A stretch of DNA of 64,000 bases from positions 24,368,697 to 24,432,696 of the forward strand of contig NC_087068.1 in the NCBI RefSeq assembly GCF_963678635.1, in the 5' to 3' direction. Shown in pieces: positions 43,062 through 56,360 of this stretch (position 1 is the first letter of the stretch; every line of letters starts with the position of its first letter). The position numbers and the translations under genes are program-made. The notes beneath the pieces are model-generated. The model was not told the DNA's origin. It did no database searches and was given only the letters and a program-made list of their open reading frames with translations. This stretch comes from Symsagittifera roscoffensis (taxonomy: Eukaryota > Xenacoelomorpha > Acoela > Convolutidae).

Positions 43062-44995
43062 TAGTGTGGGGAGTTTCCAGTGTGGGCACTGTGGAAACAT
43101 GTATCTTCGTGAAAATGCAGCTCGACACCGGAAAAACTGTTCTAAAGGAGTTATTTCTTGTACTTATTGTAGGTATTTCACTTAGAATCAACAGAAAATG
43201 AACTATCACGTGGCCAAGAAACATCAACTTCCAACTAATCAACGGTTTGCTCATCTTGCGAGAAGGAGTTTCCAAGTTACTAATTGCTCCAACACCATCG
43301 GAGAAAAGAACACGGAGCGAAATAACGGAAACCAAGTGATACGGTGGCAGACTTTAACAAAATTGTGGAGGAGCAAGGGGATGATGGAGAGAAAATGAAA
43401 AAGGAGTTGAGTGCTTGTCAACGTTTTCTGGTGGATACTGAGATGAAGAATGGGAGACATAAATTTTTAATTTTTAAATGTCAAAGTTAGATACCCCGAT
43501 TATCAACGAGAAGCTTGAAGGAGTATTCAGTAAGGTGGATTCCGCTGCAAAAATTGATATCGCTCTTGGATTTGCTCTTCGTAATGTCAAAACGGGAGAT
43601 TATCGGTATAACTACGCACACGAAAACAATAATTTGTTCGAAAAATTGTAATTACTGAGTACGAAAGCGGATTTGATTACATTCCAGGGAAAAGGTGAAA
43701 AGCTTGATATCGTGGAGCAATGTACTCAACAAATTCAGAACACAAAGTGGTAGTTCATGTTGATCACAGATGTCACTAGTTTAGCTGCACTGCTAAGAAA
43801 CATCCCAATGGGATGTTCGGACTCTGAATTACCCGAGCCTTCTGTCTTAACTGTCTTACTGTCTTTTATCGGAAAAAGATCAAAAACCATACAAAGACCA
43901 TCTTTGCCTTTTCCGAAAAATAACAATGTATTTGTATAGCGATAGTAACCTCGGTGCTCATACATCTCAGCTGTTTACAGAGTTTGTATCAAAATGTGGA
44001 TCCGATCCGAAAAGAACTTTCATGGAGTGTCAATTGATCATCTACCTCCTGTTGAAGAAATCGTTGAACGCAACATATTCATTTACAATTTTGACATTCA
44101 AGAAGGAGAATATGTTGCAAAATCAGCCAGGCAAAGTATTGGAAAGTTTGAAAAAACCATGAAATTGTTAAGGTTCTTCAACCATAGTATTCATCCGAAT
44201 GATAATGATTCTGTCTTCAAGTGTTTCGGATATCCTAGCTATAACTGTTTCTTCAACAGTTCAGACACCTTCAACAGACATCTCCTAACGTGTAAAGATA
44301 GAGTGCGACATGATCGCCCCAAAATCGCGTACATACTGCGGGTAAAAAAATTCGAAACTGGATTCAACATTCCCTACACTGAAGATCAGAATCTATTTAG
44401 TAATGCAATAGTTCTTGACTTCGAGTCCATTTGTGTTCCCACAGAAGAATTGAAAGCAACGAAAACAACTAATTGGATTGAAAAACAAGTTCCCTTTTCC
44501 ATATCAATGTCTTAAAATCTGCAAGATGATCCAATTTTCTTGTCTGAAAAAGAACTCTTAATAATTGCTTTTGTTTCCAGCTTGGAACTTCTGGCTGAAA
44601 AACGCAACTTACAATTGAGAACCAATTTTCAAGAAATCGAAAATTTTGTCAACAACTGAGTCAAAAAGTTGTTTGATAAACTTAATGCTAGAACTCTAAC
44701 TGAAAGACTAGAAGTCTTCGATTATGAAGATGAATGTGCTGAAGATGAAGAAGATGATGATACGTCTACGCAATTCTTAAGAATTCAAAAAAATCAGCTG
44801 ATTGACTTGAAACAGCATTTAGACCGCTATGTTAATACCTTACCGTTGTTCGGCTTCAATTGCGGCAGATGCGATCTGAATTTCATCAAGTCTTATTTGA
44901 TCCCGTACCTTATACATGACAAAGAAATCGATCCAACAGTCCTTAAAAAAGCAAGTGATTTCATTTCATTAGTATATGTTGGGGCTGATCAGGGG
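43062..44995 (+). pseudogene. POLB: Polinton DNA polymerase B fragment, unit 2
   Basis: Lacks the upstream promoter-like region and the ATG. It retains the zinc-finger region with CKDRVRHDRP, the Exo I motif VLDFESIC (about 44415) and Exo II FGFNCGRCDLN. Stops and frame changes lie near 43175, 43650, 43755, 44515 and 44660. Confidence 0.78.
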
Positions 44996-45185
44996 GGTGG
45001 TTGCTGACCCCCATGTATTAACATAGGCTATAGAGTATCCAGTCAGCAACCTATGTATTAAGATAGGGAATAGGTTTCCCTATGTATTAAGATAGGGATT
45101 AGGTTTCCTATGTATAAAGATGATAAGGTTTGAGATGGTAAGTTTCAGAAAAAATTTTGGCGCCCGATCTTACCATGTTTTAAGA
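44985..45185 (+). repeat. Post-polymerase repeat, unit 2
   Basis: Same order of words as in unit 1, with ATAGGGATTAGG in the third short unit. Confidence 0.8.
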
Positions 45186-45544
45186 TCCTCCACACCAATC
45201 CAATAGGATATAGATTTCTCAATGTATAAAGATATGTTTTTTAAACTGTTCTAAACCATTTGAAGTTATATTGAAAGTGTCTGAAACTATGCTGAAACCT
45301 AACTGAAGCTTCAAAGAAGAAATCAAATTGTTCAGAAATAAAAGTAAAATTACTGTTAATTGTTATTTTACATTTCAAAAGTGAAATAACGTATAAATCT
45401 TTGCATCGTAGAAAGTTTCACAACAGAAAGTTAGAACAAGCAGCATTTCCACAATTTTTTTCATGAAGTTAGTTGAACTTTTTGTGTGTAATCAATGAAA
45501 AAATGCAGGTTTATGAGTAGATAATAAAGTTCTTTAATTTTGGT

Positions 45545-45793
45545 TTAGATTTGAGAGGATAACTCAACGTTGATGAATTTTTCATAGCAAATCTCCGGAA
45601 ATCTGATTCCAAACTTGATCAAGCTGGATTTTGAGCTTTGAAAATCTTTAATGAAATCAAGGAAAACAGATCTTTGCTGGGGAGTCCTTACAAATTTTGA
45701 TATCCGGTAAGGATTAAAAAGAGTCTTCGATATACTATAATACGAATTTTTGATCATCTTTAGACTTTCGAGAATAAATAAATTTTCTTCCAC
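45545..45793 (-). CDS. Conserved minus-strand ORF, copy 3
   Basis: 82 codons; PYRISKF replaces PYPISKF. The upstream companion frame is 46029-45826. Confidence 0.4.
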   Translation of the reverse strand: MEENLFILESLKMIKNSYYSISKTLFNPYRISKFVRTPQQRSVFLDFIKDFQSSKSSLIKFGIRFPEICYEKFINVELSSQI

Positions 45794-46800
45794 GTGAGGT
45801 GTAATTCAGCCGTAAGCTTAAAGCTTTAATACGCAATATCTGGATCGAAAGTAAACTCTTTGATCGAGTAAGTTCCTTTAAAGAGACCTTTACGTAGTCG
45901 GGTAACTCTATTTTGTACAAAAAAACGTCCAAAAAATTTGAAAAATTTAAAGTCAACATCTATTTCATCAAAAAGAAAATCAATTGCAATTTTTTCTTTT
46001 TTCTTGTAAAGTAACTCGACGAAATTCAAATGTTTTTAATAGACATTTTTCAAATAATGGTTAAGGATGTTTAAAAAGTTAAGTACAGATCACTTTAGTT
46101 GTCATGTAGTCTAAAGATTTTTGAGTTTGCAAAAAAACAATCCATACAGGAATTTCCGTATCCAATTAGACCTCCCAAAGGAAAATTTTGGTCCATTTCT
46201 TTCAAATTTATGTCCGGGTCCAAAACAATACAGGTACAAAGAAATGAATTTTTTCTTTTCGTATTTGACGAAAAATCTTGCTCTCAAATCTCAAAAATTC
46301 TTAGAGTTTCGTTCAATTTCTGTACGTTAGTTTTCTACAGTGCATTCGTCAATAATGATGCAAGTTTTTTTTGTAATCTCTAGGTCACTTAAAAATGAGG
46401 GAAGTATATCGAGTATTATATCACATTCTTCTATTTGTAGTTGTAAAGATTGATTTTTTTCCAATGATTTCCCTTTCTACGATATTTTATAAGTTCTATT
46501 TTTTTGGTATTGGATCTGTATCTTATGTGGTTTTTTCAATTTGAAATATTCGTGAGTCTAGGTCCAATTTCTACAAGTTTGGTAAATTTTGTGATTCTAC
46601 AATTGATAGCAAAATTTTCTTCTAGAGCAAAATGAAAAAGTCCCAATTTATTGTGAAGCTTTAAGATAAAATTTCTTGAAAAACTAATATTCCAACTCAT
46701 ACTGCTCAACGCGAATACTAAACAAAAATGGTTTTGAGAATAAATATTTAAACTACAAGACAAAAAAATTGATAACAGAATTTATTATGCTTTATAGTTC

Positions 46801-47099
46801 TCAACAAACATAAATTCTCCCAAAATTTGGGACAGTTTTTTCATTGTAGGGAGGTTTGTTAACATTGTACTTCTTGATCGTCACACAAACTTGTCTTCTA
46901 TTGTAAGTTGCTATGTCATACACTTTATTGCAGGTGGCAAGCTCCTGGTCCATAGTTGACTCTTTGTCAGAAGTGAGTTCCAATATAGGAACGAGTCCAC
47001 GGTTTTCAGCATCGTGAATAAGAGTATTTCTAATTGCCGAGATTGTTTCTCCTTGTTTTTCACCAAGATAGACATGCTGTCTTTTTTGAATTGTCCCAA
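46801..47099 (-). pseudogene. Unrecognised broken protein, copy B
   Basis: Same two frames as at 37493-37791, differing at about seven residues in all; the frame change is shared, so it predates the duplication. Confidence 0.35.
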
Positions 47100-47689
47100 C
47101 TCATTTTTCTTAAATAGTTAAAAGCAAGGTTCAAAATAAGTTTTCCCCTTGTAGGAAATTTTTATACCCAGCAAATCTCCCAATTCTTAGTTGACATTTG
47201 ACAATTCAATATAATTGGACTTTCAATAGGAAAACAGACTGATCAGATGAAAAAAATGCGAGAATGGATTTTGAGATTAAAAGAAAGTGGAAGTAAACAA
47301 TATGAGTCATTCCATAACCATAAAAGGAAAATGAACTATAATTTGAACTTTTGAACGAAGTTTCCAAAATAGAATTGTGTAAAGGTTTGTTTTCTTATAT
47401 AAACCCAAAAGTTTCAGCAAAAATCACTGTTCCGGATGGCTGCTGCTAAGTGCCAAGCTTTTCCCAGCTTTTATTCAGATTAAAGTCAAAAATCGCTATT
47501 TAATTCCGTTTCCAGTGATTTTTACGAAAAAAATTTACTAATCAATATTTTTTGTCTTTACCCATTTTTTTTACTATTCTTTGGAAAATTGTAAGTTCCA
47601 CATACTTCTAATTGGCTCATCTTTCGATCAAATTTTACAACAATTGGGTAATTTTCATTTCATATACCAAACTATCATTTGTCTTTACA

Positions 47690-47915
47690 AACGTCACTAA
47701 CCAGAAACTAGCCAACCAGAAACTAGGCTCCACACAAACTAGCGGTTCAGCTTTTCTGGAAAGAGTTCCTAAAGTACAAAACTCAAGACATTCAAATGTC
47801 ACTAGCCAGAAACTAGCTTCCGCACAAACGTCACTAATCAGAAAATAGCTTCCACACAAACTATCGGTTCAGCTTTTTTGGAAAGAGTTCGTAAAGGACA
47901 AAACTCAAAATATGA
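47690..47915. repeat. 122-bp tandem repeat, two units (copy B)
   Basis: Anchors at 47745 and 47867 only, so two units were lost here or gained in copy A. Confidence 0.9.
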
Positions 47916-48109
47916 ACATAGTTTGTTAAAAAAATTTACTGACTTATTGATAGTTATTGGATTTGTAAATAGCGATGTCAATTCTTTATTGAAAAAAGTT
48001 ATTTTTTAGCATTTCATCTATTTTATCTCATATGCTTGCAAAAAAATTCACCGCTGCCAAGGAATTTGCAAAAATCTCTTCAAACTTGTAAGCAAGATGT
48101 AATGTTTCT

Positions 48110-48400
48110 TCTGTTTTTCAAGAAACTGCAAAAAAAGTTTCAAATTTTTTAACGAAATGCAAAAAAGGTTTTAATTGTTTTAACAAGATGCCAAAAGTGT
48201 TTCACTTCTTTTGACAAGATGCAAAAAGTGTTTCAGTTTTTTTCGACAAAATGTGAAAAGTATTTCAAATTTTTCGACAAAATGCGAAAATTGTTTCATT
48301 TTTTTTTGACAAAATGCGAAAAAGGTTTCATTTTTTTCGATAAAATGCAAAAACTGTTTCAACTTTTTCTACAAAGTTTCTATAGAGTTTTTTGGACAAG
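48110..48400. repeat. 38-40-bp tandem repeat (copy B)
   Basis: Same motif, with a locally different order and number of units. Confidence 0.85.
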
Positions 48401-48692
48401 ATGTGAAAAAAACCATCAGATCTTTTTTACTCGTGCACAAACTTTCTAGTGTTTTTCCTATTATGTGTGCAAAAAATATTCAAAACTCTGTTATGTGCGA
48501 GTTCAGAGCACTGAATTTAACACTGATTGTTTTTCAATGATTTACCCTGAACCTCTCATCTATTCTCATAATCAAAAAGAAAATGAAGAAACTAATTAAT
48601 TACAAAGAACGAAGTTAATATCAAACAACAATTATTTACAAAAACACTTATTCAAAGAGCTGTCGAGCAGCAGAAGAGTTCTGGAGGTTCTC

Positions 48693-48959
48693 TTAAGAAC
48701 GCAGAGCTGCATGAGGTTCCATCGCTGGTGGTTGTTGTCGAGGGGTGTTTTGAAGCGTCATTGTTTCTGAGAAACCCTCATCTTCATCTGTTGTCATGGG
48801 GTTTTCGGCTGATCCCATCTCCTCCTCCAAAGGAAATTGGAAGTCTTCGACTGGTTGAGCCTCATATCTAGAGTCAGGAGTGTCGGGGTAGTTCATTCCC
48901 ACTTTCTCCATCATTTGCATTTCTCCAAGTTGGCTCTCTGTCATGTATACTTGCGTCAT
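48693..48959 (-). pseudogene. Hypothetical acidic protein, truncated (copy B)
   Basis: Identical to the copy A frame except for R to L in its centre and a TAA that shortens it to 88 residues. The upstream open frame (about 49138-48995) is preserved. Confidence 0.45.
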
Positions 48960-49354
48960 ATGTTGTTCGTTGAAATCCCTTCACATCACCTCCACCATGT
49001 GCCAGAATTAGATTGGAATGCCCATTCGTGCCAGAAAAACTCGAGAGACTGTCTCTCGGACTTGAATTTGTACTGGATCAAGCGAAAATTTTTACAGAGT
49101 ACATTAGGTTGCTGTTTTGCACTGATAAGATCATTTTGAGCAATAGGTTGAGTAAACAGATAAAAACAAGAATAATTTAGAGCTGGGAGGGGGTAGCTGA
49201 CGGAAGATAAATTGAAACTAAGGTATTGAGAGCTGAGAGAGGAGGTAAATAACGGTAATTTAGAATAAAATATATTGATTTTTATTCAGGAGTGAGGGGT
49301 ACCTTCAACGCGAATGTGTGGGTTTACCTAATTGATTTTCCTTATTTAGATTGT

Positions 49355-49508
49355 AGCCGTGTCCAATCAGACTTCAGCATTTTTAAACGGAATTCTTGCA
49401 TAAAAGTCGTGTCCAATCGGAAAAAAAACTCCAGTTTAGGTACTTTTCACACATTGTCGTTTCCAATCACAAACAGAACCGTTTTTTTAGTTGTCGTATC
49501 CAATCAGA
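49355..49508. promoter_or_regulatory. Four spaced CCAATC words (copy B)
   Basis: Identical array to 40297-40450 in the duplicated segment. Confidence 0.4.
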
Positions 49509-49699
49509 GGACACTTTTAAGGGCTTCAATTTTCCAAATAAGTAAAAGTATACATAAAAACAATCGCAAAAATAAATGACCAAAAGTTGTGTGCTGTAAA
49601 AATAAGGAAAATTGCCGATATAAATAACAAAAAAAAAGAAAATTAGAACAAATAGCATTTCCAAAATTTTTTTCATCAAGTTAGCTGTATTTTTTGTGT

Positions 49700-49969
49700 T
49701 TAATCAGTGAGAAAATCCAGATTTATGAGTAGATATTCAAGTTCTTTAATTTTGATTAAGATTTGAGAGGACAACTCAAAGTTGATGGAATTTTCAAAGC
49801 AAATCTCTGGAAAGCTGATTCCAAACCTGATCAAACTGGATTTTGAGCTTTGAAAATCTCTAATGAAATGAAGGAAAACAGATCTTTGCTCGGGAGTTCT
49901 TAGAAATTTTGATATTGGGTAAGGATTAAAAAGAAACTTCGATATACTATTATACGATTTTTTGATCAT
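49700..49969 (-). CDS. Conserved minus-strand ORF, copy 4
   Basis: 89 codons; its C-terminal end is identical to copy 1 because it lies in the near-identical tract, while the rest differs. Confidence 0.4.
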   Translation of the reverse strand: MIKKSYNSISKFLFNPYPISKFLRTPEQRSVFLHFIRDFQSSKSSLIRFGISFPEICFENSINFELSSQILIKIKELEYLLINLDFLTD

Positions 49970-50334
49970 CTTCAGACTTTCGGGAATAAATAAAATTTCT
50001 AAAGTTTTTTTCCTCGTGAGGTGTAATTCAACCGTGAGTTTGAAGCTTCAATACGCAATATGTGGATCGAAAGTTGAGTAAGTTCTTTGATTGAGTAAGT
50101 TCTTTTAAAAAGACCTTTACTTAGTCGGGAAACTCTATTTTGTACAATAAAAACGTCCAACAAGTTTGAAAAATTGAAAGCCAACATCTATTTCATCGAT
50201 AGGAAAATCAATTGCAATGTTTTCTTTTTTCTAGTAAAGTAACTCGATGAAATTCAAATGTTTTCAACTGACATTTTTCAAATCATGATTAAGTTTGTTT
50301 AAAAAGTAAAGTACAGTTCACTTTGAGAAAATGC

Positions 50335-50631
50335 TTGAGTCTGATTGGTTAATATCGAGCAAACAGTGATACTTAAACATAACTCAATTCTGATTGGTTG
50401 TTTTTCCCTGAGAAACAGTAAAAATATATATTTCATTCCGGTTTTTTTTTTACGTTAAAAGCAATCGCTCTATACTTTGTCTCACCACTTGAAATTATTT
50501 GCAAATTTTTTCATTAATTCAATGTAAATATAAATTTGCTAGCTTTTTTGGGACGTTTTAAATCTCCCATATTGATATGTACCAAGAACTAACTGCTTTA
50601 TATTAATACTTATTAATTCTCCCGTTTTAAG
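50335..50631 (+). promoter_or_regulatory. Promoter-like region before polymerase unit 3
   Basis: Two inverted CCAAT words (TCTGATTGGTT near 50341 and 50391), A/T-rich TAAAAATATATATTT near 50420 and a TTTTAAG tract right at the ATG. Similar regions precede units 4-6 but not units 2 and 7. Confidence 0.35.
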
Positions 50632-52525
50632 ATGCCGTCGCTGAATAGAAACAAGAAAGTGCAGTGTGGGGACTGTGGAAACATGTATCTTCGTGGAAAA
50701 GCAGCTTGACACCGCAAAAATTGTTCTAAAGGAGTTATTTCTTGTACTGATTGTAGGCATTTCACTTAGAATCAACAGAAAATGAGCTATCACGTGGCCA
50801 AGAAACAAGCTCCATCAATTTCCAAGTAATCAACGGTTTACTCATCTTGCGAGAAGGAGTTTCCAAGTTACTAATTGCTCCAACAACATTGGAGAAAAGA
50901 ACACGGAGCGAAACAACGGAAACCAAGTGATACGGTGGCAGACTTGAACAAAAATGTGGAGGAGCAAGGTATGATGGAGAGAAACTGAAAGAGGAGTTGA
51001 GTGCTTGTCAACGTTTTCTGGTGGATACGGAGATGAAGAATGGGAGACATAAGGTATTTAACTTTCAAATTTCAAAGTTAGATACCCCGATTATCAACGA
51101 GAAGCTTGAAGAAGTATTCAGTAAGGTGGATTTCGCTGCAAAAATCGATATCGCTCTTGGATTTGCGCTTCGTAATGTCAAAACGGGAGAATATTGGTTT
51201 TACTACCTACACGAAAACAATACTTTATTCGAAAAGTAGCAATTACTGAGTACGAAATCGGATTTGATTACAGTCCAGGGAAAAAATGAAAAGTTTGATA
51301 TCGTAGAGCAATGTACTCAACAACTTCAGAACACAAAGTGGAGGTTCAAGTTGATCACAGATGTCATTAGTTTGGCTGCACTACTAAAAAACATCCCAAT
51401 AATATGTTCGGATTCTGTATTACCCGAGCCTTCACTAAAAAACCATTCAGTAAACTGTCTTTTATCGGACAAAGATAAACAACCATACAAAGAACATCTT
51501 TGCCTTTTCCGAAAAACAACAATGTATTTGCATAGCCATACTAACCTCGGTGCTCATACATCTCAGCTGTTTACAAAGTTTGTATCAAAATGTGGATCCG
51601 ATCCAAAAAACTTTCGTGGAATGTCAATTGATCATCTACCTCTTGTTGAAGAAATCGTTGAACGCAACATATTCATTTACAATTTTGTCATTCAAGTAGG
51701 AGAATAAGTTGGAAAATCAGCCAGGCAAAGTATTGAAAAATTTGAAAAAACCATAAAATTGTTAAGGTTCTTCAATCATAGTATTCATACGAATGATAAT
51801 GATTCTGTCTTCAAGTGTTTCGAATGTCCTAGCTATAAATGTTTCTTCAACAGATCAGACACCTTCAACAGATATCTTCTAACGTGTAAAGATAGAGTGC
51901 GAAATATTCGTCCCAAAAACTCGTACACACTGCGGGTAATAAAATTCGAAACAGGATTTAACATTCCCACACTGAAGATCAGAAACTATTCAGTAATGCA
52001 ATAGTTCTCGACTTCGAGTCCATTTGTGTTCCCACAGAAGAATTGAAAGCAGCGAAAACAACTTATTGGATTGAAAAATAAGTTCCTATGTCCATATCAA
52101 TGTCTTCAAATCTGCAAGATGATCCAATTTTCTTGTCTGAAAAAGAACTCTTAATAATTGTTTTTGTTTCCAGCTGGACCGAATCAAAAAGTTCTTTGAT
52201 AAACTTAATGCTAGAACTCTAACTGAAAGACTAGAAGTCTTCGATTATGAAGATGAATGTGCTGAAGATGAAGAAGAGGATGATACGTCTACGCAATTCT
52301 TAAGAATTCAAAAAAATCAGCTGATCGACTTGAAACAACATTTAGACCGCTATGTTAATACCTTACCGTTGTTCGGCTTCAATAGCGGCAGATGCGATCT
52401 GAATCTTCTCAAGTATTATTTGATCCCGTACCTTAAACATGACAAAGAAATCGATCCAACAGTCCTTAAAAAAGCAAGTGATTTTATTTCATTAGTATAT
52501 GTTTGGGCTGATCAGGGGGGTGGTT
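50632..52525 (+). pseudogene. POLB: Polinton DNA polymerase B fragment, unit 3
   Basis: Full-length for the array. It begins with a C-x2-C finger (QCGDCG) and a nearby HRKNC, continues through SACQRFLVDTEMKNGRHKVF, the second finger (CPSYKCFFNRSDTFNR), Exo I and Exo II. In-frame stops occur near 50707, 51236 and 51705, and a short deletion near 52175 removes part of the linker. It ends at FISLVYVWADQ, then repeat DNA. Confidence 0.8.
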
Positions 52526-52705
52526 GCTGACCCCCATGTATTAACATAGGCTATAGAGTATCCGGACAGCAACCTATGTATTAAGATAGGGAATAGGTTT
52601 CCTTATGTATTAAGATAGGGATTATGTTTCCTATGTATAAAGATGGTAAAGTTTGAGATGGTAAGTTTCAGAAAAAAATTTGGCGCCCGATCTTACCATG
52701 TTTTA
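52508..52705 (+). repeat. Post-polymerase repeat, unit 3
   Basis: Same segment; CCGGACAGCAACC replaces CCGGTCAGCAACC. Confidence 0.8.
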
Positions 52706-53068
52706 AGATCCTCCACAACAATCCAATAGGATATAGATTCCTCAATGTATAAAGATATGTTTTTTAAACTGTTCTAAACCATTTGCAGTTATATTGAAAG
52801 TGTCTTAAACTATGCTGAAAACTAACTGAAGCTTCAAAGAAGAAATCAAATTGTTCAGAAAAAAAAAACAAAAATACTGTAAATTGTTATTTTAAATTTC
52901 AAAAATTAAATAACATATAAATCTTTGCATCGTAGAAAACTTCACAATAGAAAGTTAGAACAAGCAGCATTTCCACATTTTTTTTCATCAAGTTAGTTAA
53001 ATTTTTTGTGTGCAATCAATAAAAAAAAGCATGTTTACGAGTAGATATTAAAATTCTTTACTTTTGAT

Positions 53069-53359
53069 TTAGATTTGAGAGGATAACTCAAAGTTGATGA
53101 AATTTTCAAAGCAATTCTCTGGAAAGCTGGTTCCAAACCTGATCAAGCTGGATTTTGAGCTTTGAAAATCTTTAATGAAACCAAGGAAAACAGAAGTTTG
53201 CTGGGCAGTTCCTACAAATTTTGATATCGGGTAAGGGTTAAAAAGAGTCTTCGATATACTATAATACGATTTTTTGATAATCTTCAGACTTTTGAGAATA
53301 AATAAATTTTTTCCACTTGAGGTGTAATTTAGACGTAAGTTTAAAGCTTCAATACGCAA
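53069..53359 (-). CDS. Conserved minus-strand ORF, copy 5
   Basis: 96 codons with a longer N-terminus MRIEALNLRLNYTSSG. Confidence 0.4.
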   Translation of the reverse strand: MRIEALNLRLNYTSSGKNLFILKSLKIIKKSYYSISKTLFNPYPISKFVGTAQQTSVFLGFIKDFQSSKSSLIRFGTSFPENCFENFINFELSSQI

Positions 53360-53626
53360 TATGTGGATAAAAAGTAAACTCTTTGATTGAGTAAGTTCCT
53401 TTAAAGAGACCTTTACTTAGTCGGGTAACTCCAGTTTGTACAAAAAATCGTCCAAAAAATTTGAAAAAATTGAAAGCCAACATCTATTTCAACGATAAGA
53501 AAATCAATTTCAATTTTTTCTTTTTTCTTTTAAAGTAACTCGACGAAATTCAAATGTTTTTAATAGACATTTTTCAAATAATGATTAAGGTTGTTTAAAA
53601 AGTTAAGTACAGTTCACTTTGAGAAA

Positions 53627-53924
53627 ATGCTGGAGTCTGATTGGTTAATATCGAGCAAACAGTGGTACTAAAACATAACTCAGTTCTGATTGCTTGTTTT
53701 TCCCTGAGCAACAGTAAAAAAATTTATTTCATTCTTGTTTTTTTTACGTTAAAAGCAATCGCTCTATACTTTGTCTCACTACTCGAATTTATTTGCAGAT
53801 TTTTTCATTAGTTCAAAGTAAATATAAATTTGTTAACTTTTTTGGGACCTTTATTTCTCCCAATTTGATATGCACCAAGTACTAACTGCTTTATATTAAT
53901 ACTTAATAATTCTCCCGTTTTTAG
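53627..53924 (+). promoter_or_regulatory. Promoter-like region before polymerase unit 4
   Basis: TCTGATTGGTTAATATCGAG is retained; the second CCAAT word has changed to CTGATTGCTTG. Confidence 0.35.
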
Positions 53925-55815
53925 ATGCCGTCGCTGAATAGAAACAAGAAAGTGCAGTGTGGGGACAGTGGAAACATGTATTTTTGTGAAAATGCAGCTC
54001 GACACCGCAAAAATTGTTCTAAAGGAGTTATTTCTTGTACTTATGTAGGTATTTCACTTAGAATCAACAAGAAATGAACTATCACGTGGCCAAGAAACAT
54101 GGTCCATCAACTTCCAAGTAATCAACGGTTTGCTCATCTTGCGAGAAGTAGTTTCCAAGTACCTAATTGCTCCAACAACATCGGAGAAAAGATCACGGAG
54201 CGAAATAACGGAAACCAAGTGATACGGTGGCAGACTTGAACAAAATTGTGGAGGAGCCAGGGGATGATGGAGAGAAACTGAAAGAGGAGTTGAGTGCTTG
54301 TCAACGTTTTCTGGTGGATACTGAAATCAAGAATGGGAGACATAAATTTTTAACTTTCAAATGTCAAAGTTAGATACCCCGATTATCAACGATAAGCTTG
54401 AAGCAGTATTCAGTAAGGTGGATTCCGCTGCAAAAATTGATATCGCTCTTGGATTTGATCTTCGTAATGTCAAAACGGGAGATTATCGGTATAACTACGC
54501 ACACGAAAACAATACTTTGTTCGAGAAATCGCATTTATTGTGTACTAAAGCGGATTTGATTACAATTCAGGGAAAAGGTGAAAAGTTTGATATCGTGGAG
54601 CAATGTACTCAACAAATTCAGAACACAAAGTGGAGGTTCAAGTTGATCACAGATGTCACTAGTTTGGCTGCACTACTAAAAAACATCCGAGCCTTTACTA
54701 AAAAACCATTCAGTAAACTGTCTTTTATCGGACAAAGATAAACAACCATACAAAGACCATCTTTGCTTTTTCCGAAAAACAACAATTTATTTGCATAGCC
54801 ATACTAACCTTGGTGCTCATACATCTCAGCTGTTTACAGAGGTTGTATCAAAATGTGGATCCGATCCGAAAAACCTTCGTGGAATGTCAATTGATCATCT
54901 ACCTCTTGTTGAAGAAATCGTTCATTTACAATTTTGTCATTCAAGTAGGAGAATATGTTGGAAAATCAGCCAGGCAAAGTATTAAAAAATTTGAAAAAAC
55001 CATGAAATTGTTAAGGTTCTTCAATCATAGTATTCATACGAATGATAATGATTCTGTCTTCAAGTGTTTCGGATGTCCTAGCTTTAAATGTTTCTTCAAC
55101 AGATCAGACAACTTCAACAGATATCTTCTAACGTGTAAAGATAGAGTGCGAAATATTCATCCCAAAAACGCGTACACACTGTGGGTAATAAAATTCGAAA
55201 CTGGATTTAACATTCCCTACACTGAAGATCAGAAACTATTTAGTAATGCAATAGTTCTCGACTTCGAGTCCATTTGTGTTCCCACAGAAGAATTGAAAGC
55301 AACGAAAACAACTAATTGAATTGAAAAATAAGTTCCTATTTCCATATCAATGTCTTCAAATCTGCAAGATGATCCAAGTTTCTTGTCTGAAAAAGAACTC
55401 TTAATAATTGCTTTTGTTTCCAGCATAAAACTTCTGGCTGAAAAACGCAAATTACAATTGAGAACCAAATTTCAAGAAATCGAAAATTTTTTCAACGACC
55501 GAATCAAAAAGTTCTTTGATAAACTTAATGCTCGATTATTCTAAATGAATTTACTGAAGATGAAGAAGAGGATGATACGTCTACGCAATTCTTAAGAATT
55601 CAAAAAAATCAGCTGATCGACTTGAAACAACATTTAGACCGCTATGTTAATACCTTACCGTTGTTCGGCTTCAATAGCGGCAGATGCGATCTGAATCTTC
55701 TCAAGTATTATTTGATCCCGTAACTTAAACGTGACAAAGAAATCGATCCAACAGTCCTTAAAAAAGCAAATGATTTTATTTCATTAGTATATGTTGGGGC
55801 TGATCAGGGGGCTGG
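53925..55815 (+). pseudogene. POLB: Polinton DNA polymerase B fragment, unit 4
   Basis: Same architecture as unit 3. Distinct lesions: small deletions near 54690 and 54920, a frame change near 55535 that removes part of the acidic linker, and a TAA inside the IPYL segment (about 55722). Confidence 0.8.
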
Positions 55816-55995
55816 TTGCTGACCCCCATGTATTAACATAGGCTATAGAGTATCCGGTCAGCAACCTATGTATTAAGATAGGGAATAGGTTTCCTTATGT
55901 ATTAAGATAGGGATTAGTTTTCCTATGTATAAAGATGGTAAAGTTTGAGATGGTAAGTTTCAGAAAAAATTTTGGCGCCCGATCTTACCATGTTT
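55800..55995 (+). repeat. Post-polymerase repeat, unit 4
   Basis: Same segment, with TGATCAGGGGGCTGG at the start. Confidence 0.8.
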
Positions 55996-56360
55996 TAAGA
56001 TCCTCCACACCAATCCAATAGGATATAGATTTCTCAATGTATAAAGATATGTTTTTTAAACTGTTCTAAACCATTTGAAGTTATATTGAAAGTGTCTGAA
56101 ACTATGCTGAAACCTAACTGAAGCTTAAAAGAAGAAATCAAATTGTTCAGAAAAAAAAACAAAATTGCTGTAAATTGTTATTTTACATTTTAAAAGTTAA
56201 ATAACATATAACTCTTTGCATCGTAGAAAATTTCACAACAGAAAGTTAGAACAAGCAGCATTTCCACATTTTTTTTTCATCAAGTTAGTTAAATTTTTTG
56301 TGTGCAATCAATTAAAAAATGCATGTTCACGAGTAGATATTAAAATTCTTTACTTTTGAT

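Larger units (their letters stand above)
46103..50631. repeat. Segmental duplication, copy B
   Basis: Begins at TGTAGTCTAAAGATTTTTGAG following the array segment that ends near 46100. Shorter than copy A owing to fewer 122-bp and 39-bp units. Confidence 0.85.
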
